Source of the DNA: Toxonevra muliebris
Taxonomy: Eukaryota > Arthropoda > Insecta > Diptera > Pallopteridae
Direction of reading: 5' to 3'
NCBI GenBank assembly: GCA_963691655.1
Contig: OY829326.1
Location: forward strand, 148,880,998 to 148,944,997
Length of the DNA: 64,000 nt
Below the pieces are notes generated by a model that was given only the letters and a program-made list of their open reading frames with translations, had not been told where the DNA came from and searched no databases. The position numbers were made by a program, and so were the translations under genes. Position 1 is the first letter of the stretch; every line of letters starts with the position of its first letter. Below are positions 1 to 10,599 of the stretch, one piece after another.

Positions 1-1
1 C

Positions 2-283
2 CACGAACTGTAAGAGCTCTACACTGATATTGACATAGTCAGGCGCATCACAATGCAACGTCTGCGCTGGCTTGGACATGTTGTGCGTATGAACCAAGAA
101 GCTCCAGCGAAGAAGGTGTTCGAAGCGGAAATTCCTGGGCGACGACGAAGAGGGCGACCATGCCTCCGATGGAAGGACCAAGTTAAGGAAAATCTTGCCT
201 CGCTTGGGATAACGAATTGAAGAAGGCGCGCGCAAAACACAGGCGCCAGGCGAGAGCTGTTAAGGTCGGCCTTGACCCGATAA
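2..283 (+). pseudogene. 3' end of an RTE-like non-LTR retrotransposon ORF, decayed
   Basis: The plus frame encodes the C-terminal tail of a non-LTR retrotransposon polyprotein, recognisable by the [11 protein letters not shown] block (from 56), a basic RRRRGRP stretch and LRWKDQVKENL. It matches, block for block, the better preserved copy at 47.6-48.0 kb. Two in-frame stops (11-13 and 218-220) sit exactly where that copy has a Tyr and a Trp codon, so this is a dead copy. The 5' part lies outside the window. Assignment to the RTE clade is from the general look of this tail and is inference; that it is a non-LTR element is firmer. Confidence 0.75.
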
Positions 284-1338
284 CGGGTTGCTTTCACAGT
301 CTTGTGATTAGGCCACATAAGTAATTAAGTTTTAGTATGTCCATCAGTGCTTCCTGCGATTTTTCCATTACTTCCTCTCGGTGGCTGAAACGCGTTCCCC
401 GTAATGGTTTTTCAACTCGATTGAACAGAAAGAAGTTACAGGATTTACACAGAATTTAATAAAATTGTAAAAAATCGTCAACACACACGGAGATAGATGT
501 ACTCTTGGCTACGAAATTTTTGCAAATGTCAAGCTATGACACTAAGATATATAAGGGATAAGGGAATATCAACAACAGATGTACCAGCTTAACAAAAAAA
601 ACAGAACTCAAATCGCAACGATAGGAGCGCCACACGGTTGTTATTCCGTGAAAAAGTGATAGATTTTGGGTAAAAGTGATAAAAATCAAAAGTGTCAAAA
701 AAGTATGGTAAAAGGACAGCACTGGATACGACACCAGATATGACGAAACTGTAAGTACGCCAAATATGTTTTAGGTTAGGAACGTGTGGGATTTTGGGGA
801 TATTAAAAATTAATTTTTTTGACAAAAGCTCAAACTATATTTTAATAAGAAAATATTAACAAATAAAATTATTTTTATTAAAAAAAATTTGTGTCAAAGT
901 TGCAGGCTTAAAAAATAGCCAAGGGCGTATGAGTAACGATGATGAGAAAATATATTATTTTGAAGTCCAGAAACTTTGACGTCCTGGGAAAAGAAAAAAT
1001 TCATTTTTCGCCTTAGAGAACAACTAATTACAGAGCTAGGTTAATCACTACTAATTCACCTGTCTTCTAGTTTATTGGTTAATTACCATTAACTTTTCTT
1101 ATAGATAATTATCAATTTCACCATCATCGGGTTATTTGTGTGTCCCACCTGAACTTTTTACTCTGATAGCAATATTTTGAGAAAAATTCTAGCCAAACTG
1201 GGTTTCGCTGATAAAAAAAATAGATTTTACTTTTACAATATAATGACCAGTTGTTGATAAATAATCTCAGAGCCGTACAAGGTCGTCTTATCATATACTT
1301 TTTTACATCGTTTTTGCAACATTTTATCTCGAATGTTA
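284..1338. other. Intergenic, no gene seen
   Basis: AT-rich DNA with short chance frames only. I found no splice-linked coding segment, RNA gene or paired terminal repeats here. Confidence 0.5.
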
Positions 1339-1342
1339 TTAA

Positions 1343-1864
1343 CCCTCAAATGCATAGGTCCGCCTCAAGGCGGATTGGCATATATATTTAAATTAAATCC
1401 CGATATAAATTTATTTTAAATCAAGGGCCAACCTCAAGTCTTTTTGCTAGTTTTTCCAGTGATTTTCTGAAAGCTGCTTTGTTCTAGCAACAGCAGTTCA
1501 AAAGTTGTGGTTATTTAAAATTGAAAAGATGCATTTTCCCATGAAAATTATTTGATTCAGAAGTGTTTTTTTTTTTTTTGCAATCAATTTTCGTTTAAAT
1601 TAAAGTGAAAAATATGTAATACAAAAATTCTGGTAAGTAAGATTCAACATTATTATAGAATATTAAATAAAAATTATGGAGGTTTCTGTATTGTATAAGT
1701 GATAAATAAGCGCTTAAAGTTTATTTAGAAAAAATACAGAATTGAAAGGATAAACGCCTTAATGTGTCTATGATGGCAGGAAAAGAAATTGAGGATTAGC
1801 AACCCCAAGTTATGTCAAAAACAAAAATTTTTATAAAACAAAAAAAAATGCATGCATTTGAGGG
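1343..1864. mobile_element. piggyBac-type MITE, 522 bp
   Basis: The segment begins CCCTCAAATGCAT and ends with its perfect reverse complement ATGCATTTGAGGG. It is flanked on both sides by TTAA (1339-1342 and 1865-1868). TTAA target duplication plus an inverted repeat starting CCC is the signature of piggyBac-family insertions. Just inside the left end is a small hairpin, CCGCCTCAAGGCGG. No transposase frame is present, so it is non-autonomous. Confidence 0.75.
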
Positions 1865-1868
1865 TTAA

Positions 1869-4058
1869 ATAAACGTGATTGAACTTTCTGATAGGAAATG
1901 TAATCATTTTTCATATTTTCAGAAATATTAATATATTTCGGATTAAGCAGATTCCTTTCTTATCTGTGTGTGTGTGTAAAACTTTATATTTGAAAAACTT
2001 TTGTTCAGAAAAGTTGTGTTGCTGAACAAACGTTCGCAAAAAAAAAATCTAAATTTCCATCGGTTTGAGGTCGGTCATGAAAGGGTTATATTTCCATACT
2101 CAAATCCTCAAGAGAGGGATATAGCATATTTTTTACAAGAATTTCAAGAAATCATCTCATACTATTCCCAACTACTTACTTTAATATTTGACACAAAAAT
2201 TAGCTTAATTAAAATTTGCTCATGAATGACAACATTTATTTTTATTCTTTTTTTTTTTTTTCTTGCAAAACCTTCTGCTTAAACTTTTCTGTATTTACTT
2301 AAAAAATTTGTGGATAGAAAACGAATACCGAAAACTGAAACATTTTCATTTCATTTAAGCAATCAAAAAGGTTAACAAACCTTTGATAACATCAGTATGA
2401 ATTTTTTCTGATTTTCTTTTTTTCTTTTTTCTTTTTGTAGCAGAAAAAATAATCCTAAAGAGTTTAGTTTAAAAAATGCTAATCCATTGAAAAAGCATGC
2501 AGACAACAACGAATAACAGCTAACAACGAGAAGCACTACCACTACTCACACACACACACACACACACACATTCATTCAGCATTCTGTGCCTCATGAGATT
2601 ATGGTGTGAGAAATCCACTTTTGATTCTACTGATTGTGAGTACGAGTATATGAAAACGTATGTAGTAAGTGTATGAATACTCAGAGTGCACGAATGTATG
2701 TATGTGTATATATGAGTAGAACATGAATATCCTTTGCATGAGAGCGCAATTCATTTTTTTAAAAGCCTCTTCGCTGTGATGCTTTCATTGCTGCTGCTAC
2801 TCGCTCTTACTATTACATTCGTACTCATACTATAATGTTGTTGTTGTTGGTTTTGGTTCGCATGCATGACCATGAAATGGCAACAAATTTATAAAAGAAA
2901 ATGCAACAACAACAACAATAGCAGCATCAGCCTCAGCACAGTAACAACAACGACGACAACAACAATAATAACGACAAAAGCTGACAACAAAGTCTCGCAA
3001 AGTACAATTAATTAGTAGAAATATGTTGCTGTTCACCATTTTCAACTTCCGTTTATAATAAAACAACATAACAAAACAGAAAAAAATATTAAATGAAACT
3101 AAAACAAAACAAAATAAAAATGTAAATAAAATACACTATGTTGCACCACAATGACACAACACACAACAACAGCAATAGTAACAGCCAACAATGGTTAGAA
3201 CAAAAGTTAATGGTAGTGGCAATTGCCATTGTGGCGTTTAATTGTTCGCAATGTGCATGGGATTAAAAGCATACTACATTTTTTTGTTGTTGTCGCTGCT
3301 TGCTGCTGTCGCTGTTCATCTTTTCTGTTTTTTTTTTGGATGTAGCTTTTTTGCTCCACTGTGCTGTCCGTCGGTTATGTATGTACATCTATGAATATAC
3401 AAACTCGTACTATATATTCGTGTATCTGTATCTGCATTTCAACACAAAGTGCAAAAATAAAAACAAGAAATAAGTAACTCATGCTAAATGTGAATGGCAT
3501 TATCGTGAATCACGCTTTTGTATGTATTTTGTAGCTTAAAGTGGTTAAAAAAAATTGGAGATATGAGTGCAAACCTATAGTATTTATATGCATTGTTCAA
3601 AAGCGCACATGAACTTGTGGTATTTTTAAAGTGAACTTCTAAATATCTTAATTAAACATTTATTAGATTTTCTGATTAAAAATGTCTAGAGCCAAAGTGA
3701 GGTTAAATTAGAACTAAAATACGGTCAAACAATGACTAATCGAAAAAATTTGAAAGATTAATCTGAGCTCTACTTAAAGTTTGCTTTAAAAGAACCTTCA
3801 CTATAAAGATTTCACACAGGCGATATTCTTGGATATTCTTGAGCATCGAAGGAACATTTTTAAATAGTTTTTTACTTCCTATTTTTGCTAGAAGTGCATA
3901 TCATCGTCTTAAGTTTTAATGAGAGATAAAGCCAAAATTTCAATTTGAACTTCGCCGTGTACGGTCGCATTTTAATATTGCTCTCTTTCCATATAAATTT
4001 ATCAGTGCGCTGAACTTAATTCTAATTAATATATGAACAATTCCATGGCTTATTTACC
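1869..4058. other. Intergenic with simple repeats; probably includes the retrotransposon 5' UTR
   Basis: A (CA)n microsatellite lies at about 2545-2570, a short (TG)n at 1966-1977, and CAA/CAG-type triplet-rich DNA at about 2840-3320. No coding segment is supported. The last 100-150 bases before 4059 may belong to the 5' UTR of the downstream retrotransposon, but its 5' junction could not be fixed. Confidence 0.5.
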
Positions 4059-5291
4059 ATGATGATTTGCTTCAAGTGTAATACTCAATGTTTATCAGAC
4101 GGCTGCATAGCATGTGGAGTCTGTGATCTTGAAGTGCATATAAAATGCACCAAATTAAACTCTAATAGTGTAAACATAATAAAAATTAATAAAAACATTA
4201 TTTATAGATGTGATAGTTGTGCTAATCGCTCATCTACTTTTTCCCATTCTAAAGTCAACGAAGCCTTAGCAAGCTTGAACGTGCTCAGTGAATTTTTTAA
4301 TTCTGTCCCTAATACGAAAATGTCGCAATCTGGTGATTTAATCAAAAACTCTAATAATTCGCCGGCTGTTAGCAATTCAAGGTTAACTCGCTCTAAGACA
4401 AAGGTCATTGACCCCACCTTTCTTTCCAACACAAAACGCAAAAGCATATCAAATTCGCCTGTACTATTGCCCTCAGTAAATAAAAACATTAATATAAACA
4501 ATAACAATATTGTTAGCACTCCATCCTCTCAACCATTTCTGCGCAATGCATCGAAGAGCGAACTCACAAAATCTCTCTCTCAATCAAAATTAGTGCAAAC
4601 CACAACAACAAATTCTACTACTTCCACTCTGGCTATGGATATTAACAACACCGACTCAGATATTGTTGATACTCCCATCGCATCTACCGTTACTCAAGCT
4701 GAAGATATTCTGCCTCTCTCGTATGCTGCTGCTACTGCCTCTGTCGTTACAAATTCTTCGGATGCTACTGCTTCGCTGTCTACTAGTAAAGTTGGGTCTC
4801 TTTCTTATGCTGCTACGGTCGCTGCTTCAGCCGCTGTCGTTACGCACTCTTCGGATGCTACTGCTTCGCTGCCCAATAATAATATTGGGTCTCTTTCCTC
4901 TCTGGATGTGTCAAATTTGTCTTATGCTAATGGTGTAAATCAAAACCGAAAAATAAATGCAATTATTGTTGGTAGCAATCGTAATACGGAGTTGGATGTT
5001 GTTGTTCCTATGAAATGGCTTCATTTGTCATCTTTTAAGCCTACGGTTTCTGCTGAAAACATCAAAGATTATATTTCTAATCATGCTTGCATTGATCGTA
5101 CTCTAATTTCTTGCAATAAATTGATTAAGAGAGGTGTAGATGTTGAATCTTTAAAAAGAGTAAACTTTAAAATAGGCATCCCTCTGTCATATTACCATAA
5201 ACTGTTGGACTCTGCGTTATGGCCTGCTTCCGTAAAAGTATGCCCGTTTCGTTTTTTTCAACGAGTAGGTGTTCCAGGGCCAGTCTCATAA
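4059..5291 (+). CDS. Retrotransposon ORF1 protein with N-terminal PHD-like zinc finger
   Basis: This 410-residue protein opens with a cysteine/histidine cluster: C4, C7, C19, C22, H27, C30 and a CDSC pair near residues 51-54, i.e. the C4HC3 spacing of a PHD finger. A long Ser/Thr/Asn-rich low-complexity middle follows. The end (about 320-400) is a more ordered block containing FKIGIPLSYYHKLL and WPASVKVCPFRFF, like the C-terminal domain of CR1-type ORF1 proteins. These proteins bind element RNA and are needed for target-primed reverse transcription. The middle contains an internal duplication (residues about 225-275, repeated SYAA and SSDATASL motifs). Its last 73 nt overlap ORF2. The Met at 4059 or 4062 is the likely start. 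Confidence 0.85.
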   Translation: MMICFKCNTQCLSDGCIACGVCDLEVHIKCTKLNSNSVNIIKINKNIIYRCDSCANRSSTFSHSKVNEALASLNVLSEFFNSVPNTKMSQSGDLIKNSNNSPAVSNSRLTRSKTKVIDPTFLSNTKRKSISNSPVLLPSVNKNININNNNIVSTPSSQPFLRNASKSELTKSLSQSKLVQTTTTNSTTSTLAMDINNTDSDIVDTPIASTVTQAEDILPLSYAAATASVVTNSSDATASLSTSKVGSLSYAATVAASAAVVTHSSDATASLPNNNIGSLSSLDVSNLSYANGVNQNRKINAIIVGSNRNTELDVVVPMKWLHLSSFKPTVSAENIKDYISNHACIDRTLISCNKLIKRGVDVESLKRVNFKIGIPLSYYHKLLDSALWPASVKVCPFRFFQRVGVPGPVS

Positions 5292-8200
5292 ATAATGTCG
5301 CACCTGCGTACTCATCTGCATCTCCTTATTTAAATCTACACAATACTCATATTCATCAACAACACCGCTCAAAAGCGTATCAGCAGCGAAGTCAAAGAAA
5401 CTGCTCTTTAACACATCAACTACAATCAGACCTACAACCTGCTACTGGTAATATTTCACAATGGGTTCACTGCGACGATAACTCTAAGAATGCACTTTCG
5501 TTGTATTATCAAAACGTAGGAGGATTGCGAACAAAATTGAATGAATTATCATTTGCCCTACTCGATTGCAGTTATGATGTAATATCATTCACTGAGACGT
5601 GGCTACATGAGGGTATTTTGTCTGCTGAGCTGTTTGGTAATAATTTCACGGTATTTCGCCGTGATCGTTGCTTAAGAGGGACTGGCTTAACTCGTGGAGG
5701 TGGAACACTGATTGCAATCCGTTCGTCTTTTAGGTGTCAAGAAATCAAACTGCTTCATTCGGATTCGTTTATAGAGCAACTTTGTGTTCGTGTGGACTGC
5801 CATGTTATAAATAACGATCTTAACAAGTCTTCCGACCACTCTAATGTTAGATTATTTTTAATTATTTCATATATTCCACCTAATTCCAGTGGCGAGGTAT
5901 ATAATATGCATTATTTAAATATATTTAATATCGTAGAACTCTGTAACCGTAATTGTAATGATTATCCTGTGATTTTGGGAGATTTTAATCTTGGGAATAT
6001 CCAATGGATTTATTCTGATGATTTAAAACGCTTGATCCCTTCCAATCGCGTTAATGATTTGAATTCTGATTTCATTGATTCCATAATGTCACTGGGTCTG
6101 TTTCAATTGAATCACATAAAAAACTCTTTAGGCAGAATTTTAGACCTAATATTTGTTTTTAACGATTGTGAAGCCGTGTTATCTGAAACTGACTATCCAA
6201 TACTTATAAATAGCATTCACCATAAAGCTGTTGTTGTTAATATAAATGTTAAAATGCCTAAAGTAACTCCGATTGAAGTCGATGTTTTTAAATTTAATTT
6301 TGTAAAGGCCGATTACGATGCAATTAATTCTTTTTTCTCTGATGTTAACTGGAGTGCTATTTTTACTAATAACCTGCTTCTTAATTATACCTCATTCATA
6401 GAGGTCATCAATAAAGCATTTGTTAAATTTGTGCCAATTATTGAAGCTAAAAAGAGTAATAAGCCGTCTTGGTATAACAGTCGTTTGTCTAAACTCAAGA
6501 ATTCACTTAATAAAATGATGAAGAAATGCAAATCTAATTCGGCATTCCGCGAAGAGTTAACTCGCATTAGAAATGAGTATGAAACACTAAAAAAGTTCCT
6601 GTATAAGCAGCATTTATTGGAGATTGAATCTAATATTAAATCGAATTCGAAAGCCTTCTGGTCTTTCATTAATGAAAAAAGAAAAACGCAGGGGTATCCT
6701 AAAAGTATGACTTATCTGGATACTACATCTGATTGTGAGAACCTTATATGTGATATGTTTGCATCGTTTTTCCAATCCAACTTTGTTAATGAAGGTGACG
6801 AATTGGACCCGATTTCGTTAAACTCGCCACCATATCGAGGCCCTTCTATTACCGATCTTGGTATTCTGAAACTTTCTGAGGAGGAGGTAGAGTTAGAGCT
6901 GCTTAAGCTTGATATAAAGAAAAACCCCGGTCCTGATAATATTCCACCACTTTTTCTTCAAAAGTGTGCTCACAATTTGGCCTTTCCGTTGACTAAAATA
7001 TTTAATTTATCATTAGCTAATGGGGATTTCCTAGCTGAGTGGAAAGAATCAGTTATTATCCCTATTCATAAATCTGGCTCTAGACATGATGTTGCTAACT
7101 ATCGTCCAATATCGAAGCTGCCTCTAATCCCTAAAGTCTTAGTGAAAAAAAGAATTTATGCTAACATTAAACATCAAATTTCTGAATTCCAACATGGATT
7201 TGTTAGTGGTAGATCCACAACAACCAATTTAACCCTCTTCTCTCATTATTTAAAAAATGAGATCGAGATGGGAAAACAGGTTGATGTAGTGTTCACTGAC
7301 TTTGCTAAGGCCTTCGATAGAGTACAGCATAAGGTATTAATCAGAAAGCTTCAACTCATGGGCTTTCATTCCTCGATACTTAGGTGGTTGACAAACTACT
7401 TACTTGAACGTAAACAATTTGTTCGATTGGGGAATAAGTCTTCAAAAATCATTTTAAATTACTCTGGGGTGCCGCAAGGTAGCCATCTTGGCCCGCTTTT
7501 GTTCGTCTTATTTATTAATGACCTTCCAAATTATATTCGGCATTCTAGATGTTTAATCTATGCTGATGATGTCAAAGTTTTTAAGGCAGTGTCCAGTGTT
7601 GAAGAATCCCGGTACCTTCAAGATGACATTGATAATATATACCAATGGTGCATTGTCAATAATCTCTTTTTTAATATTAGTAAATGCAACATTCTAACGT
7701 TCTCTATGAGTAATAATAATTTATTGTATAACTATACCATTGAAAATACAGGTCTCACTCGTCTAGATTCAAAAAAAGACTTAGGCATAATTTTTGATAG
7801 TAAAATTAGTTTTGCTGATCACTACAATTATATAATTTCTAAGGCAAATGCCCTGATGGGCTTCACCCGTCGAAATTCTAATGATTTTAAGGACCCGTTC
7901 ACTCTAAAGACAATATATGTTTCATTGGTTAGATCGGTTGTGGAGTATGGTTGCATAATCTGGGATTCTGCTTATACTTGTCACAACGAGAGGGTTGAGA
8001 AAATTCAAAAAAGATTTACTCGATTTGCCATATCAAAGCTTAACTGGAACTTCAATCCATCGTATTCTAGCCGTTGTGCTCTCTTGGGCTTAAAACATTT
8101 GATGACTAGAAGAAACTATTTTCTGGTATTATTCGCAAGGGATGTGCTCATGGGTCATATTGACTGTTCTCCCCTTCTTGCTCTTTTTAGCTTATATGCA

Positions 8201-8374
8201 CCGGAAAGGCCTATTAGGCAAAGGCAATTTTTCCACTTGGCATATCACAGAACCAATTATGGTCGTAGTGAAACTGTTCACAAGTCGTGTGTTAAATTTA
8301 ATAATATTTGCAATGTAATCGACCTCAGTGTGACAAGAGACGTTTTTAAGTCAAATTTAATGAATTTATTGTAG
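5219..8374 (+). CDS. Retrotransposon ORF2: endonuclease and reverse transcriptase
   Basis: The frame is 1051 residues if read from the Met at 5219. The endonuclease domain spans about residues 97-340 with YYQNVGGLRTK, TETWL, GGGTLIAIRS, GDFNLGN and a C-terminal HHKAVVV. The reverse transcriptase spans about 560-830. Catalytic motif A is FTDFAKAFD (Asp 694), motif B is SGVPQGSHLGP, and motif C is YADD (residues 781-784). A C-terminal region of about 200 residues follows, with no RNase H. All catalytic residues I can place are present and the frame is unbroken. It nicks target DNA and copies the element RNA onto the nicked end. It sits in the -1 frame relative to ORF1, so expression may be by re-initiation at 5219 or by frameshifting at 5252-5258. 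Confidence 0.92.
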   Translation: MACFRKSMPVSFFSTSRCSRASLINNVAPAYSSASPYLNLHNTHIHQQHRSKAYQQRSQRNCSLTHQLQSDLQPATGNISQWVHCDDNSKNALSLYYQNVGGLRTKLNELSFALLDCSYDVISFTETWLHEGILSAELFGNNFTVFRRDRCLRGTGLTRGGGTLIAIRSSFRCQEIKLLHSDSFIEQLCVRVDCHVINNDLNKSSDHSNVRLFLIISYIPPNSSGEVYNMHYLNIFNIVELCNRNCNDYPVILGDFNLGNIQWIYSDDLKRLIPSNRVNDLNSDFIDSIMSLGLFQLNHIKNSLGRILDLIFVFNDCEAVLSETDYPILINSIHHKAVVVNINVKMPKVTPIEVDVFKFNFVKADYDAINSFFSDVNWSAIFTNNLLLNYTSFIEVINKAFVKFVPIIEAKKSNKPSWYNSRLSKLKNSLNKMMKKCKSNSAFREELTRIRNEYETLKKFLYKQHLLEIESNIKSNSKAFWSFINEKRKTQGYPKSMTYLDTTSDCENLICDMFASFFQSNFVNEGDELDPISLNSPPYRGPSITDLGILKLSEEEVELELLKLDIKKNPGPDNIPPLFLQKCAHNLAFPLTKIFNLSLANGDFLAEWKESVIIPIHKSGSRHDVANYRPISKLPLIPKVLVKKRIYANIKHQISEFQHGFVSGRSTTTNLTLFSHYLKNEIEMGKQVDVVFTDFAKAFDRVQHKVLIRKLQLMGFHSSILRWLTNYLLERKQFVRLGNKSSKIILNYSGVPQGSHLGPLLFVLFINDLPNYIRHSRCLIYADDVKVFKAVSSVEESRYLQDDIDNIYQWCIVNNLFFNISKCNILTFSMSNNNLLYNYTIENTGLTRLDSKKDLGIIFDSKISFADHYNYIISKANALMGFTRRNSNDFKDPFTLKTIYVSLVRSVVEYGCIIWDSAYTCHNERVEKIQKRFTRFAISKLNWNFNPSYSSRCALLGLKHLMTRRNYFLVLFARDVLMGHIDCSPLLALFSLYAPERPIRQRQFFHLAYHRTNYGRSETVHKSCVKFNNICNVIDLSVTRDVFKSNLMNLL
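5252..5258 (+). promoter_or_regulatory. Possible -1 ribosomal frameshift heptamer (U UUU UUU)
   Basis: Seven consecutive T lie in the ORF1/ORF2 overlap. In the ORF1 frame they read as the third base of a CGT codon followed by two TTT codons, the exact X XXY YYZ phasing of a slippery site. A one-base backward slip puts the ribosome in the ORF2 frame. No downstream pseudoknot was tested; AUG re-initiation at 5219 is the alternative. Confidence 0.35.
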
Positions 8375-8542
8375 TAAGGTTTTCAGTTTTGTTTTATTAA
8401 TTGTTATAAGTTACTGCTATAGTTTTAAGTTTTTTAACTGTAAGTAATCTGATAGAAATTGTTTCGACAGATTAATAAATAAATAAATAAACTCTCATCT
8501 AAAATAAATTATTTTCATTTCCACAAAAAGTGTTTGGTAAAA

Positions 8543-9420
8543 ATGGATACTCAAGCTAAAAAATCCGAAATGGAGTCACTTAAAAATTGTCAAAACTCTT
8601 AAAGTGTCCCGTGAAACTGTTGGCCTGGTGTTGAAAAACTTTAAAGGCAATATAAACATTGACCAAAAGGTGGAATCTGGTAGAAAATGTGGATCGGGAA
8701 ACCTTAGCTTTGAACCAATAAACATTATCCGATTTCAAAAATTCTTTTTGCATTATGTTTCTATTTGTAAGGAGAAATAAGAAATTTTTCTGCCGAAAAA
8801 TTTTTAAAAATAGTTGTTTACTTTCAAGACCCTTTTGGAGCCTGAAGATATTATCTGATTTCAAAAATTTGTTTCCAGTTTTAATTTCGATTTGTCGACA
8901 TTATTGGCCACTATATTTATTAGCGGATTTTTCGCAGCTTCCAGGTAACGACTTTTACGCAGCGGATCAGCGGGGAAATGTGTCAGAAAAGTATAGAGCC
9001 CGAAAAAATCTAAGTTCCTTAAAAAATTTCTCGTGTGGCAGGCCATATACAGCTGCAGTAAAAGAAGCCAGCCGTATGTAACTTCTGGGTCAATGCAACA
9101 CAAATATTTATATTGCTGAATGCTTGCAAAAGAAGTTGAAACCGTTTCTAGTGCAGTATAAAGTATCCAATTTCTTTTGTCCTGATCTGGAATCGTTCCA
9201 CTATGGAAAAAAAATAGATGGAGTGGTACACCTGCAATAATATCAAAATTGTACCATAGCTGAAGTTAGTGGAACACTAAGACCAAAGGTGTATCGAAAG
9301 ACATAAAGGAATTGGAGATTTAGTGGACTGCAGCTTCTAAAAACATTAATAAAAGCTCAATGAAGGCCTTGATGGAACTAATTCGTTAAAAAGTTCTAAG
9401 CTTCTTTAAAAGCAAAGAAT
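8543..9420 (+). pseudogene. Broken Tc1/mariner-superfamily transposase
   Basis: Starting at an ATG at 8543, the plus strand encodes pieces of a mariner-type transposase in changing frames. There is an N-terminal helix-turn-helix (LKVSRETVGLVLKNF, about 8586-8640) and a basic GRK linker. After a large internal gap comes KSKFLKKFLVWQAI (about 9006-9050), then NIYIAECLQKKLKPFL and the acidic block PDLESFHYGKK (about 9180-9213). Stops and at least two frameshifts interrupt it, and the first catalytic Asp region appears deleted. The blocks resemble insect mariner/maT-type transposases; the subfamily is inference. It lies directly downstream of the retrotransposon tail. Confidence 0.7.
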
Positions 9421-9619
9421 TTTTATCCATTTTTTTTTGTAAAGAATTTACAAAATAAGAGCAAGGTATAATAAAAAAAAAAAACTTTCTCATAATTAGG
9501 ATTCACGGCTTACTAGATTTCTTGATTTTTCTATGTAACAATTTTTTCGTGCGCATTCCTTAATAATGTAAAAATGGAGTCAATCAAATGGCACTAAAAA
9601 AATAGGAAATAGATGAAGG

Positions 9620-9780
9620 CTTCATCAATTCGGTTGGACGAAATGCTTAATAGCAGAAAAATTAACACCCCAATAGCAATGAATACAACAAGGAAACTGG
9701 TTACGAGAGGGGCAACACAAGGGGGAGAGTTTCTCCACTTCTGGGGCTACGCGTTGCCAACCAAATTCTAAGTAATACAA
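9620..9780 (+). pseudogene. Reverse transcriptase fragment of a second non-LTR element (I/LOA/R1-like)
   Basis: A frame reads SIRLDEMLNSRKI, then KLVTRGATQGG and, after a one-base shift, VSPLLGLRVANQIL. This is the RT thumb-side segment and the B motif (normally TRGTPQGGVLSPLLW) of I/LOA/R1-type elements. It is broken and lacks the YADD motif. It is probably part of the same insertion as the RNase H fragment at 10.6-11.3 kb, with unrecognisable DNA between. Confidence 0.5.
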
Positions 9781-9840
9781 GGTACAGCAAGTGAGTTTAA
9801 AAGAGTAGAGTGTAGAATGAATGAAAGGTACCTTACAAAA

Positions 9841-9872
9841 CCCCCCTCCCCCGCCCTCCCCCCCCCCCCCCC
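9841..9872. repeat. Poly-C tract with G-quadruplex potential on the minus strand
   Basis: Thirty-two bases are almost pure C on the plus strand, broken only by single T and G positions. The minus strand carries at least four G-runs with one-base loops. Confidence 0.7.
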
Positions 9873-10599
9873 TCTTGAAAAATCTTCATAATATTATTAA
9901 TAACACTTCAAAGTTGAGTCTTGATAAGAATGTCGTTTCGATTTTAAATTAAATTTTAAAAATAGAAATTAAAAATTCTTAAGCCCCCGGTTTCACCTTT
10001 GCATCAATATCTTTTTTTTTTACTGTTTGTAAATCTAATGCGTCGCACCATCTGGTTCGAGAAAAATCTTAAGGAATATTAATATTACCAAAAACTTCAG
10101 CACATTATTTTCTTTTAAATAAGTATAAAATTACAATTTTTTTTTATTAATTTTTAAACTTTTCAAACTCAGTCCCAGGAAAAAAATTTCAAATAAAAAT
10201 TTCTTAACTTTACTAACGTACAAAAACAAATTCCTTTAGGAAAAGAAGGAAAAGGAAAAAAATTTCCCAAGGATTTCATTCGGAAATATTTGAAATAGGG
10301 CTAAATATAAAGATTTATTACAAGCATATGATCTCGTATGCGAAAAATGTCCTCATTTCGCTACAAGAGTCGCAGGCGAACTTTCGAAAAAAAATGTTTA
10401 CTTCTACCTATCTACTTCTAGGCGAGATATCACCAAAATTTTCAGAAATTTACAATAACGAATAACCTACTCTCCAAAATCTGAACTGAAGTTATCAGAT
10501 GAGCTGCTGTCAGTACAGATCACTAGCCAATGGGGATTCTAACCATACCACAGGGAGAGATCATTAAAACTTTATTTTAAAATTGCCTGGTCCTCACAT

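Larger units (their letters stand above)
4059..8491 (+). mobile_element. CR1/jockey-superfamily non-LTR retrotransposon, coding-complete
   Basis: Two long overlapping ORFs (ORF1 with a PHD-like zinc finger, ORF2 with apurinic-type endonuclease and reverse transcriptase) are followed by a short 3' UTR and a terminal AATA/AAAT tandem repeat at 8474-8491. No LTRs and no RNase H are visible. Both ORFs lack stops and frameshifts, which suggests a recent insertion. The PHD-type ORF1 and the endonuclease-RT order are typical of CR1-like clades; a specific family is not named. The true 5' end lies upstream of 4059 and the target-site duplication was not identified. Confidence 0.88.
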
